64,000 nucleotides of DNA. Source: Lysinibacillus sp. FJAT-14745. GTDB taxonomy: Bacteria > Bacillota > Bacilli > Bacillales_A > Planococcaceae. Position numbers and translations under genes: made by a program. The stretch is from the NCBI RefSeq assembly GCF_001275675.1, contig NZ_LITM01000007.1, positions 50,088 to 114,087 on the forward strand, read 5' to 3'. Of this stretch, positions 39,529-48,371 are shown piece by piece. The notes beneath the pieces were generated by a model. That model worked only from the letters and a program-made list of their open reading frames with translations. It did no database searches and was not told the DNA's origin. Numbering within the stretch: position 1 is the first letter of the stretch; every line of letters starts with the position of its first letter.

Positions 39529-41173
39529 TCTCTGTGTATTTTTCTACATGATTTCGCTCATAACGAGCACATTTAAAATGTTTCATTCGAGAAATACGTT
39601 TATAGCCTAGCTGCAATAATCGTTTACGCTTTCGCCATTGCCAAAAGCTTGCAGTAACCCATAGTGATTGTGCAGGTTTCATTTTTTGGAAAAAGGCTGT
39701 GATAATATCGATATTTTTATAAACATCATAGGTTAAAAAATAGGTCTGCTTCGGCAACGCTTCAACAATTTGCAATTCATCTACACGCCAGTTTACCGCA
39801 TGTAACGCAAACGCAGGCTTATTCGTTTCTGCATAAGAATCTTTGTAAATGGAGTATCCCTTATAAAATAGAGAAATAATTTCTTCCTTATCGAGTTGCA
39901 TCGCCTCCTGTATCGACAATTCCTCAAACAAATCTCCTACAGGTCGTTGCGGTGTAACATTATCTGATGGGGATAATTCATACAAATCCACTTGCTTAAA
40001 ACGAATAAATTTTTCTACGAACAGTTGTCCATATTGTAGCCAATCTTTTACTTTTCCATACTTTACTAAGTAACGTAATTGACCTAGCGTATTGCGTTTC
40101 CATTCAACGACATGGTGATTGCCTTTTAAAAATTCCTTGAGTCGTTCCTTCAGCGTAAAACGACCCGCCAACAGCCTTGCTCGTTTCGTTCCACTGCTTA
40201 CGAGCATACGCCTTGTAAAATCAATATTAGAACGCCAATCGAACTTATATGGCTCGTAGCCAATACTCATATCGAACAAGCGATAGTTTTCAGAATAGGT
40301 TCGCTTAATCGTTTCCTGATTCACTAATCTGCCAGGCCCAAATATATTAAATGTCGGCTCATGTGCAAGTGCGTAAGTTACATAACGTCCACGACAGCAA
40401 ATTCCGTAGGTGAAGGCAATCCATTGGTCTTCAAAAACAAGTGCGTCTACCTCGACTTGCAATGCCTCTCCTTTAAGAAGCGTTAACTGTTCGAAAAAAT
40501 CCTTTTTCTTACCTTTCGTAAAATCACTTGTATCTATTTTTTTAGCCCATCGTCGATCAAATAATTTAAACATTTGCCAAAGCTCTTCCTGTGAAGGGAT
40601 TTTCCTCAATAATGAGCCTAATTTCCGTAACTTCCGTTCTCTTCTATCTACACCATGCATTTTTCTACGTTGATTGAAATAGTTAGAAAAATCTACATCG
40701 TGAAAGGCAAGATACGGAGTCACTACACGAAAAATACTCGGACGTAACTGCCTTTCAACAAAATATTGCTCAATAACCTTTGTAGATTCTTTGCTTTCCA
40801 ATAATCCGTGAAACGAAAATAGTAGATGTTTATACTTTTCAATGAGCTGATCAAACACAAAGGTTGTAGCGGGCAACAGCCATTCTTTTTTCGCTACAAC
40901 ACCTGAATAATTTGCAATATTTTCTCCCACAAAGGCATAAATTCGTACTCCCCATCGAAGTTGAACTAAGAAGGGGAAAAAGGCAATGATAGTACCATTT
41001 TCTTCAACAGCATAGAGCTCAACACGCTCTCTTCGCCCAACAATTTGCCACCAGTTATAAAACCAAGCAAATTCTATAAATGGATTATCATTGTCCTCCG
41101 CTGCTAAAATTTCATCCCAAATATCCTTGTACCACATAAGCTCATCATCAGTTCGAATGCGAATTAATTGCAA
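39500..41173 (-). CDS. CelD/BcsL-type GNAT acyltransferase, two-domain
   Basis: About 557 residues. The N-terminal half (about 1-350) follows the CelD/BcsL acetyltransferase pattern: FIEFAWFYNWWQIVG, VVTPYLAFHDVDFSNYF, RRERKLRKLG and FDMSIGYEPYKFDWRSN. The C-terminal part (about 420-540) has no clear assignment. TTG 41173 is the better start because AAAGGTG precedes it; GTG 41182 also reads in frame. It overlaps the GT4 stop. Probably acylates the exported glycan; inference. Confidence 0.68.
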   Translation of the reverse strand: MQLIRIRTDDELMWYKDIWDEILAAEDNDNPFIEFAWFYNWWQIVGRRERVELYAVEENGTIIAFFPFLVQLRWGVRIYAFVGENIANYSGVVAKKEWLLPATTFVFDQLIEKYKHLLFSFHGLLESKESTKVIEQYFVERQLRPSIFRVVTPYLAFHDVDFSNYFNQRRKMHGVDRRERKLRKLGSLLRKIPSQEELWQMFKLFDRRWAKKIDTSDFTKGKKKDFFEQLTLLKGEALQVEVDALVFEDQWIAFTYGICCRGRYVTYALAHEPTFNIFGPGRLVNQETIKRTYSENYRLFDMSIGYEPYKFDWRSNIDFTRRMLVSSGTKRARLLAGRFTLKERLKEFLKGNHHVVEWKRNTLGQLRYLVKYGKVKDWLQYGQLFVEKFIRFKQVDLYELSPSDNVTPQRPVGDLFEELSIQEAMQLDKEEIISLFYKGYSIYKDSYAETNKPAFALHAVNWRVDELQIVEALPKQTYFLTYDVYKNIDIITAFFQKMKPAQSLWVTASFWQWRKRKRLLQLGYKRISRMKHFKCARYERNHVEKYTESGGDVHSVH

Positions 41174-41174
41174 A

Positions 41175-42296
41175 TTAATCACCTTTCTTAGCCGACTTTA
41201 ATACAGCCTGTTCGTAGACAAATAGAGTTTTCTGATACATTGGTAGAAACGTAAAATTCCTTAAAAAGCGACGTTCACTTGCGTCCCCCATTTTTTGACG
41301 TAAGCTCTCATCCATTAACAATTGTTTAAGCCTTTTCTCTAATAAGTCCTTATCATCTCGGTTAATTAAAAATCCATTCTCATTATCAGACACTAACTCA
41401 TTGACACCACCTACATTCGTGGCGATAATCGGAAGTCCTGCTCGCATAGCTTCAATAATGGAAATCGGTAAGCCCTCCCAATCTGATAGCAAGACAAATA
41501 AATGACTTTCCTCAAGTAAAGATGTGACATCTAATTGATTGCCCAAAAATGAGACACGATCCATTAAGCCTTGATCGGCAACGAATTTTTCTAAACTAGG
41601 GCGAAGTGAGCCATCACCTATCAATTGCAGGCGCCAAGGTACATCAGAAAGCTCCGCTAAAGCCTCTAGCAATAAATCCTGTCTTTTTGGCACTTCAAAA
41701 CGAGCAACCATCACGATTAATGGATGCTCCTCAGTCTTTTTAATAGGTGCTACTCGCTTCTCTATTTGGTAGATCCCATTATGAATCGTCTGCATTTTAT
41801 GAGCAGGTGCAATTTTTTTCGTTAATGCTAGCTTGCGATCATATTCAGATACCGTAATAATTTTAGCTGTTAACGGCTGAACGGATTTTTCCATTCGACT
41901 ATACATCCGCTTTTTTTTGTGCGGTACGCCTTCTGTAAAACTCCAGCTATGAGCCGTAAAAACAGTTGGAATGCGTAAAAGACTTCCTACTACACGACCA
42001 ATTGCGCCCGCCTTCGATGAATGCGCAGCAATAATATCTGGTTGTATTTTTTTAAATGTTGCTCTTAATTGCCAAAAGGTCTGTAAATCTTTTTTTAGGT
42101 GAATCGCCCGCTGCATGGCTGGGATACTGATCACATCAATTTTTTCTTCTTGAAAGCGCCACAGTGATGGATCATAAAGGCCTGTCACAATAGTAACCTC
42201 GTGATTATCTTGCTTTAATTTTAGGGCAAGTGCCTCTACATGCTTTTGCGCTCCTCCAATCTTATCCATACGTGTAATAAGCTGAACGATCTTCAG
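41175..42296 (-). CDS. family 4 glycosyltransferase with probable CTG start
   Basis: 373 residues if started at CTG 42296. That start gives the family N-terminus (M)KIVQLITRMDKIGGAQKHV, and AAGGAG lies about ten bases upstream. The first ATG (42269) would delete the first beta strand of the GT-B fold, and a TAG stop lies two codons before the CTG. Other motifs: AAHSSKAGAIGR, VARFEVPKRQDLLLEA and the donor-site SHLFVLLSDWEGLPISIIEAM. It adds a sugar to the growing lipid-linked unit. Confidence 0.85.
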   Translation of the reverse strand: MKIVQLITRMDKIGGAQKHVEALALKLKQDNHEVTIVTGLYDPSLWRFQEEKIDVISIPAMQRAIHLKKDLQTFWQLRATFKKIQPDIIAAHSSKAGAIGRVVGSLLRIPTVFTAHSWSFTEGVPHKKKRMYSRMEKSVQPLTAKIITVSEYDRKLALTKKIAPAHKMQTIHNGIYQIEKRVAPIKKTEEHPLIVMVARFEVPKRQDLLLEALAELSDVPWRLQLIGDGSLRPSLEKFVADQGLMDRVSFLGNQLDVTSLLEESHLFVLLSDWEGLPISIIEAMRAGLPIIATNVGGVNELVSDNENGFLINRDDKDLLEKRLKQLLMDESLRQKMGDASERRFLRNFTFLPMYQKTLFVYEQAVLKSAKKGD

Positions 42297-42316
42297 AACC
42301 TAACACTCCTTAATTT

Positions 42317-42952
42317 TTAATAAGCACCTGTTCTCGCTAACACTACGTAAAGTGTTTTGATGATAATTTTAAGATCCATCCAAAAGGAATGATTTTCAAC
42401 GTATTCTAGGTCATATGAAATTTTTTGCCCGTGAGAAATATTAGAGCGCCCGTTAATTTGAGCAAGCCCTGTTAAACCTGGCTTTACTTCTAAACGCCGT
42501 GCCTGTAAAGTGTTATAAGCATTTGTGATGGCTGGCACTTCTGGTCGTGGTCCAACAATACTCATATCTCCTTTTAAGACATTAATAAGCTGTGGAATTT
42601 CATCAATACTTAGCTTCCGAAGAACGGCCCCAACCTTCGTGATTCGTGTATCCTGTTCAGTTTTAAAAAAGTAATCGTCTGGAATTCCTTCTGCACACAT
42701 AGTAGGCATATTCACTGGAACTGCCTGTATAGTCATTGTCCGTAGCTTCCAAATAATAAAGCGCTGATGATCCTGTCCGGTACGGATTTGTTTAAACAAA
42801 ACAGGGCGACCTGTGCTAATAAGTAAAATGAGGAATACTACCAACATAAGAGGAATGGAAATGAAAAGTAATAGGAGTGCCCCCGCAATATCAAAAATTC
42901 TTTTTCCATACTGGCTATACAAATTAATAGTCTGAGCTGACTGCTCGCGCAA
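42317..42952 (-). CDS. undecaprenyl-phosphate sugar phosphotransferase (initiating enzyme)
   Basis: 211 residues. One N-terminal hairpin helix ([22 protein letters not shown]) followed by the bacterial sugar transferase domain: [46 protein letters not shown] and [14 protein letters not shown]. It puts the first sugar-phosphate on undecaprenyl phosphate. Start TTG 42952 behind AAAGGA; no ATG is in frame nearby. First gene of the operon. Confidence 0.92.
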   Translation of the reverse strand: MREQSAQTINLYSQYGKRIFDIAGALLLLFISIPLMLVVFLILLISTGRPVLFKQIRTGQDHQRFIIWKLRTMTIQAVPVNMPTMCAEGIPDDYFFKTEQDTRITKVGAVLRKLSIDEIPQLINVLKGDMSIVGPRPEVPAITNAYNTLQARRLEVKPGLTGLAQINGRSNISHGQKISYDLEYVENHSFWMDLKIIIKTLYVVLARTGAY

Positions 42953-43047
42953 TACATCATCCTTTGCATTTTTTTAGCACTTAACTTTATATATTCATTT
43001 GGGACATTTATAGAACTACTTTTAAGAAGTATTCCACTATAAAAAAT

Positions 43048-43090
43048 ATAAAAAAGGAGTTATTTCAAAATCATTTTTGAATAACTCCTA
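43048..43090 (-). terminator. OsmC gene terminator
   Basis: GGAGTTATTC / GAAATAACTCC followed by TTTTTTATAT on the minus strand. Confidence 0.85.
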
Positions 43091-43130
43091 TCTTTAAAAT
43101 ATATTCAGCCATTAATGGGAATGTTCATTT

Positions 43131-43577
43131 TTATCCTTGTACAATTTGCACATCGCATGTAATTTCAACATTTCCTTTTAATGCCTTACTAATCATACAC
43201 GTTTGTTCTGCCTTCACAGCTAGTCGATTGATTCTTTTTTGTTCTCGCTCAGATAAATTTTGTACAACAATTCTTGGCTTATGTACGATTTTCTCATAAG
43301 TAAAAACACCATTCGTGACGTCCACAAATCCTTCAGCTTGCATAGACAAATCCAACACAGTAATCTTCGAATTTTCAAGTAACGTAGCCAATGTAATCAA
43401 ATAACAGGTTGCTGCCGCTCCAAGCAGCATTTCATCAGGATTTGTCCCAATCCCTGGTCCATTCATTTCTTGGGGAATCGAAATTTTCGTATTTAGATTG
43501 TCCGCTATAATATTACCTGTCCCATTTCTCCCCTCCGACCATTGTAAATTCATATTAAATAAATGTTGAGCCATCAT
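43131..43577 (-). CDS. OsmC/Ohr family peroxiredoxin-like protein
   Basis: 148 residues. The two redox cysteines of the family are present in GAAATCYLITLATLL and KAEQTCMISKAL. Family members reduce organic hydroperoxides; this branch resembles the YhfA/general OsmC group more than Ohr. GGAGG precedes the double ATG. Array 3 begins about 35 bases upstream. Confidence 0.85.
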   Translation of the reverse strand: MMAQHLFNMNLQWSEGRNGTGNIIADNLNTKISIPQEMNGPGIGTNPDEMLLGAAATCYLITLATLLENSKITVLDLSMQAEGFVDVTNGVFTYEKIVHKPRIVVQNLSEREQKRINRLAVKAEQTCMISKALKGNVEITCDVQIVQG

Positions 43578-43611
43578 TAAATCCTCCTTTTTATTATGTA
43601 GTTAGGGTTAG

Positions 43612-44075
43612 AGCGGTTGCCCAGGGGGACCCGAGCAGTTTTCGGGGTTACCCGAGCAGTTTTCGGGGTTACCCGAGCTGTTCTCGGGGCTACCCGAGCT
43701 GTTTTCGGGGCTACCCGAGCTGTTTTCGGAGTTACCCGAGCTGTTTTCGGGGCTACCCGAGCTGTTTTCGGGGTTACCCGAGCAGTTTTCGGGGTTACCC
43801 GAGCAGTTTTCGGGGCTACCCGAGCAGTTTTCGGGGCTACCCGAGCAGTTTTCGGGGCCACCCGAGCAGTTTTCGGGGTTACCCGAGCTGTTTTCGGGGT
43901 TACCCGAGCAGTTTTCGGGGCTACCCGAGCAGTTTTCGGGGTTACCCGAGCAGTTTTTGGAGCTACCCGAGCAGTTCTTCACCCTACCCGAGCAGTTTAT
44001 GGGGTTACCGGAGCAACTCTACGCTCTACCCAATCACTCCTCAGTCAAAATGGAATTCATCACCCCCACGTTATG
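43612..44075. repeat. 21-bp tandem array 3 (about 18 units) with a family A end
   Basis: Highly regular 21-base units, GGGGTTACCCGAGCAGTTTTC and variants (GGCTA, GCTGTTTT). The right side degrades, then meets CACCCCCACGTTATGACGATG, the inverse of the family A left flank. Open in several frames on both strands because 21 is a multiple of three. No ribosome site or codon bias supports coding. Confidence 0.9.
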
Positions 44076-44308
44076 ACGATGAGGTATTTACCATAAAAAA
44101 CAATTAGTACTTACATAATTAAATAATACTCTAATTTTACCATTTTAAAATTTAAGAGATTGATTGTTTTATATAGTTAAACAACACCTTTCTTCCCACG
44201 GCTATAGTATTATCAGGGCAATAATGAAACATCCAATATTTAAGAAAAACAGGAACACTGATTTTATGGTAAAATAGAAAAAACAATTCTTTAGGAGATT
44301 TTAAAAAA

Positions 44309-44980
44309 ATGATTTTAACAAAGCAACAAGCAATACAAGCACTTAAAAAGAACAAATTTATCGGTTTTACTATTAAAACAGGAAATATTATTATGAAAAA
44401 AATGAATAAAACCGATTATAATATTTTCGTATTTGAAGAGGGCAAAGATAAACCTGTGCGCTATGTAGGTTCCATTATGAACGTGATGTCGACAATGAGC
44501 GACAAAGCTTCTAATAAGGATTTTGTCATTGTGGAGACTCTAAATAAAGAAGGGGCTACATCTGTAGTGAAAGATGAAGTCAAAGAAGTAACTGAGTCTG
44601 TAGAAAAAGATGAAATGAAAGAAGCTGCTAAGCCTGTAGAAAAAAATGAAGTCAAAGAAGCAAAGAAAGAAAAAGTAGAAAAAGCAGCTGACTTCGATGA
44701 AGAAAGACGTGCTATTTCAAGTTACGAGGGCTTATATGATGTTACAGCGAGCGGTCGAATCATTACAGTGCGTGAAAATCGCCCATTAGCTCGATGCAAC
44801 GATGAATATGGTTTCCATATTGTGCGACTAACAAAAGAAGGTACTGCTTCAAGTCACAATGTATTTGAACTTTGGAAACAGGCATACCCAGAACTTGAAC
44901 AAACTAACTTTAAAGGTGCCTTAAAAGCAAAGTATGGCACAGGCTGCAAGCTAACTGATAAACCAGGTGTACACTTTTAA
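44309..44980 (+). CDS. protein with NUMOD4-like C-terminal domain and charged linker
   Basis: 223 residues. N-terminal about 80 residues form a small alpha/beta domain (QAIQALKKNKFIGFTIKTG). Residues about 85-130 are a Glu/Lys/Val linker with four near-repeats of VEKDEMKEAAKP type. Residues about 133-205 read ISSYEGLYDVTASGRIITV...GFHIVRLTKEG...HNVFELWKQAYPE, the NUMOD4 pattern usually attached to HNH homing nucleases. No nuclease domain follows. GGAGATTTT precedes the ATG. Function unknown. Confidence 0.7.
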   Translation: MILTKQQAIQALKKNKFIGFTIKTGNIIMKKMNKTDYNIFVFEEGKDKPVRYVGSIMNVMSTMSDKASNKDFVIVETLNKEGATSVVKDEVKEVTESVEKDEMKEAAKPVEKNEVKEAKKEKVEKAADFDEERRAISSYEGLYDVTASGRIITVRENRPLARCNDEYGFHIVRLTKEGTASSHNVFELWKQAYPELEQTNFKGALKAKYGTGCKLTDKPGVHF

Positions 44981-44990
44981 TCATAAAGAA

Positions 44991-45027
44991 TCCTCAGCGT
45001 CGTTGCATTGACGCTGAGGATTTTTTT
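44991..45027 (+). terminator. terminator of the NUMOD4-like gene
   Basis: TCCTCAGCGTC / GACGCTGAGGA followed by TTTTTTT. Confidence 0.92.
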
Positions 45028-45162
45028 AATAAACAAAAGTTAGTGTGCTAATTAGATGTTCAATATTTTTCCCTTGTGATTGAAGATATCAATGTTATGA
45101 GCTTGTCATTATTCGTTAATTGACCTCCAACTCTATCTCGCAAAACCATTCAAAAATACTCT

Positions 45163-46848
45163 TTATACATTTAACAAGGTTGATTCTTCCTTAACTACAT
45201 TTGCCATATGCGTTGTAGCAATATAGCTTAATGTCATACCAGGTCCTAATGTTGCACCTGGTCCTGGATACGTTTCGCCCATTATAGAGGCTGAACAATT
45301 CCCCGATGCATACAACCCTTCAATTGCCGTACCGTCTGCCTTTACAACACGAGCATGCTCATCCACCACTAAGCCTCCCTTAGTCCCAATATCTCCCGGA
45401 TATAAACGAAGTGCATAAAATGGTGCATTATTAAGCTCTGCTAAGTTCGGATTCTTCAATGTAGGATCTCCATAATAATTATCATAGGCACTATCTCCTC
45501 GGTGGAAATCTTCATCACGACCATTACGAGCAAAGGCATTGAAGCGCTCTACAGTTTCCACTAAGTTTCCTGGGGGAACATTCATTTGTTCTGCAAGCTC
45601 TTCAAGTGTTTGTGCACTTTTCACTATGCCGTTATCAAACCAACTTTTTGGAAAAGCTTGTCCTGGGAATAATCCTGTGAAAATATAACGACTTTTTGCC
45701 GTTGCATCGATCAATATCCAAGAAGGTATTGCATTGTTTGTTTTTTGATGGTGAATATGCATATTGTCTACAAATTCATGATAAGGTGCCGCTTCATTTA
45801 AATAACGTTTCCCAGCACTATCTACCACCATCATATTAGGAACTCCGCGGTCTGCAACAAGGAAGAAAGGCTGCCCTTGTGGATCAATAACAGAAGGTGC
45901 TCCCCATACTTTATCCATTAAATCTAGTGTCGCCCCTATTTTCACGCTTGGCTCGATAATATCTCCTGTTTGTCCTTCTGGTGTAGAAGTCCATTTTGCG
46001 TTTGTTGGTGCTGGCAAATATTTTTCACGATATGCTTGATTATGAGAGAAACCACCTGAAGAAAGGACTACCCCACGCTTCGCCTCGATCCGCATCTCCT
46101 GCCCATCTCGTTCAACTACGATACCAGTCACTCGATTATTTTCAACGATAAAATCTTTAAATGCAGTTGAGATCCACAGTTCTCCATTCGCTTCTGCAAG
46201 TGACATCCGTAAACGAGCTATTAGTGCTTCTCCTAATGCAACAGGCAGACTTCCTGTAACTTTCGACTTCACTAATCGTACACCTAATTTTAACGCAGTT
46301 GTTTTCCCCTTTGTTGTGCGTCTAACCATATTTACCTTATGAAATTCAAAGCTATTCATCGTAAAGCCTTTAGTAGACATTGTTGAACGACGCATCGTAT
46401 CTACTAATGATCCCATTTTCTTCAAATCAAAAATAAGCGGCTCAATTGACCGTCCTTGAGGTAAGCCACCTGGTTTTTCAGGATAATAATCTGAATAACC
46501 TTTAGCATACTGGAAACGCATATGCCTAGTATGATTATTTAAAAACCTTAACATTTCTGGTCCCCGTGTAATATAAGCCTCCTTTAAAGCCACTGGTACA
46601 CGATCACCAATGGTTGAATCTAAGTATAAACGCGCTAGTTTATGTGTATCAGGAACACCCTCACCCTTAATCACATGATTATTTGGAATCCATAGTGCTC
46701 CGCCGGACAAGGCCGATGCCCCACCATAACGCTCTGTCTTTTCAATGACTAATGATTTCATACCCTGTAGCTTTGCTGTCAGACCTGCTGTTAACCCTGC
46801 CGCCCCCGAACCTACTACTACCACATCATAACTCGCATCCCATTTCAA
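45163..46848 (-). CDS. FAD-dependent 3-ketosteroid dehydrogenase-like oxidoreductase
   Basis: About 561 residues. N-terminal FAD-binding VVVVGSGAAGLTAGLTAKLQG, then ERYGGASALSGGALWIPNN, and C-terminal GDIGTKGGLVVDEHARV and YASGNCSASIMGETYPGPGATLGPGM, the pattern of the fumarate reductase/KstD flavoprotein superfamily. TTG 46848 (LKWDASYDVVVVG) follows GAGG; a longer frame to 46938 adds an atypical leader. The substrate (steroid or other enone) is unknown. Region 46849-47084 has no recognised feature. Confidence 0.82.
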   Translation of the reverse strand: MKWDASYDVVVVGSGAAGLTAGLTAKLQGMKSLVIEKTERYGGASALSGGALWIPNNHVIKGEGVPDTHKLARLYLDSTIGDRVPVALKEAYITRGPEMLRFLNNHTRHMRFQYAKGYSDYYPEKPGGLPQGRSIEPLIFDLKKMGSLVDTMRRSTMSTKGFTMNSFEFHKVNMVRRTTKGKTTALKLGVRLVKSKVTGSLPVALGEALIARLRMSLAEANGELWISTAFKDFIVENNRVTGIVVERDGQEMRIEAKRGVVLSSGGFSHNQAYREKYLPAPTNAKWTSTPEGQTGDIIEPSVKIGATLDLMDKVWGAPSVIDPQGQPFFLVADRGVPNMMVVDSAGKRYLNEAAPYHEFVDNMHIHHQKTNNAIPSWILIDATAKSRYIFTGLFPGQAFPKSWFDNGIVKSAQTLEELAEQMNVPPGNLVETVERFNAFARNGRDEDFHRGDSAYDNYYGDPTLKNPNLAELNNAPFYALRLYPGDIGTKGGLVVDEHARVVKADGTAIEGLYASGNCSASIMGETYPGPGATLGPGMTLSYIATTHMANVVKEESTLLNV

Positions 46849-47084
46849 CTTACATTCCTCACCTTCATTAGTAGTTACTAAATCAATGAATCTGGTATTA
46901 CTACTAAAAAGTATAGAATTCAAACAATATTCAGTCAATTTAAACCGTACCGCAAATTTCGATCATAAAACCCCTAAAAATAGATTTATCGATAAAATAA
47001 ACTTTTACTTTTTAGTAATTAATACAATGGACATTTTTCTAAAACTTGCGATTATCATATTCGTTTCTACTTAGCATATATTTT

Positions 47085-47598
47085 ATCAACTATGCCTCGG
47101 CATAATTGCGTCCGGAATCAGCTTTGTGCTTAGGCCTGCGTGAGGGCCAACACGATGTTGGTCATTTCGGTAATGCCACAGGACGTGGCGTTTTTACCGA
47201 GGGCCGACACGATGTCGGTCATTTCGGTAATGCCACAGGACGTGGCGTTTTTACCGAGGGCCGACACGATGTCGGTCATTTCGGTAATGCCACAGGACGT
47301 GGCGTTTTTACCGATGCAGGTCAGTTAGCCGTTATCGCATGGATGCGATGATTTTAGGCTAACATCCTTTTAGATTCCGTGACATTCACCGAAGGCTTTA
47401 GGCCAACAAATGTTTTTTGTGCGAAAGCGCAGTGCAACGTAGCGTCAGCAACACGATGTTTTTTGTGCGAAAGCGCAGTGCAACGTAGCGTCAGCAACAC
47501 GATGTTGGTCACTCAGTCGTTGCCACAGGACGTGGCGTTCTTAGACTGAGTTCCCTCTATTTCAGCGGTGTTTAGACACCCGCTGAAAGAAGTTAAAA
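47085..47598. repeat. Interspersed repeat family B, longest copy 4
   Basis: About 514 bases from TCAACTATGCCTCGGCATAA to CACCCGCTGAAAGAAGTTAAA. Inside are three near-perfect tandem copies of a 55-base module (CGACACGATGTCGGTCATTT...GGACGTGGCG) and two of a 46-base module (ACGATGTTTTTTGTGCGAA...GTCAGCA). It also shares the GATGTTGGTCAC...ACAGGACGTG core with family A. Confidence 0.9.
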
Positions 47599-47635
47599 CG
47601 GCTTAAAGAATATATAGGGTGGAGGAATTTCGCAG

Positions 47636-48331
47636 TTGAGTGCAATGATACTTGGTGGTTTTCTTTTTTTTAGTGCTAGCATAGGAGGAGCCCTAGCTTG
47701 GGTATTCTCTAAGCTATTTCAGCATACAACTCATGGATTATCATTACTATGTGGTGGATTTTTAGTTGGCTTACTTGTAGTAGATGTCATTCCTTCTTCT
47801 TTTCAAATGTACAAATCAGTCGGCCTTTTTCTTGGAATTTTGATGGGCTATTTAATGTTTCAAATACTTAATAGTTTATTTCACACTTCCCATACACAAA
47901 ATCCCTCTGTATCACTACTTGCAATCGCTATAATTATCCATACTATTCCAATGAGTCTTACTGTCGGACAATTACTAGGGAACTCCGCACTAAGTATTGC
48001 AATAACAGCTTCCATTATTCTACATCATCTACCAGAAGGCTTTGCCCTTTCAACAGCATTATTATCGCAAGGAGAACGGCTATGGAGACTCTTTATTTAT
48101 TTTATAGCATTTTCGATTTTCTTTAGTATTTTTATACAGATCGGCCAATATTGGGAGTTATCTGATAAGGCACAAGGAGTACTAATGGGCATATCGATTG
48201 CGTTAATCGCAACCGCCAGTATTTCAGAATTTATTTTGCATCATATTCGTTCAGTATCACGAAAATCCTTTATAGCCTATATTTTATTAGGTTATTTATT
48301 AAGTCACGCATTTCATATGCTGGTCGAATAA
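47636..48331 (+). CDS. ZIP family metal transporter
   Basis: 231 residues, about seven to eight membrane spans. Metal-site motifs IHTIPMSLTVG (TM4) and LHHLPEGFALSTAL (TM5) are those of ZIP/ZupT carriers, which import Zn2+, Mn2+ or Fe2+. Start TTG 47636 lies nine bases after GGAGG; the ATG three codons later is an alternative. Repeat B copy 4 ends 37 bases upstream. Confidence 0.8.
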   Translation: MSAMILGGFLFFSASIGGALAWVFSKLFQHTTHGLSLLCGGFLVGLLVVDVIPSSFQMYKSVGLFLGILMGYLMFQILNSLFHTSHTQNPSVSLLAIAIIIHTIPMSLTVGQLLGNSALSIAITASIILHHLPEGFALSTALLSQGERLWRLFIYFIAFSIFFSIFIQIGQYWELSDKAQGVLMGISIALIATASISEFILHHIRSVSRKSFIAYILLGYLLSHAFHMLVE

Positions 48332-48371
48332 AAAAGCAATCCACCCAATATTGTGGATTGCTTCTTTTTTA
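48330..48371. terminator. bidirectional terminator between ZIP and SLH genes
   Basis: AAGCAATCCAC / GTGGATTGCTT with T runs on both strands (CTTTTTTAA and CTTTTTTATTC). Confidence 0.9.

Noticed and set aside
43617..44096. Long open frames of heptad protein repeats on both strands (VFGVTRA-type, PKTARVA-type)
   Set aside because: They are products of a 21-base DNA repeat, which keeps all frames open alike; no ribosome site and no preferred frame.
47106..47351. Open frames with repeats in family B copy 4
   Set aside because: They result from tandem 55-base modules and have no ribosome site or family match.
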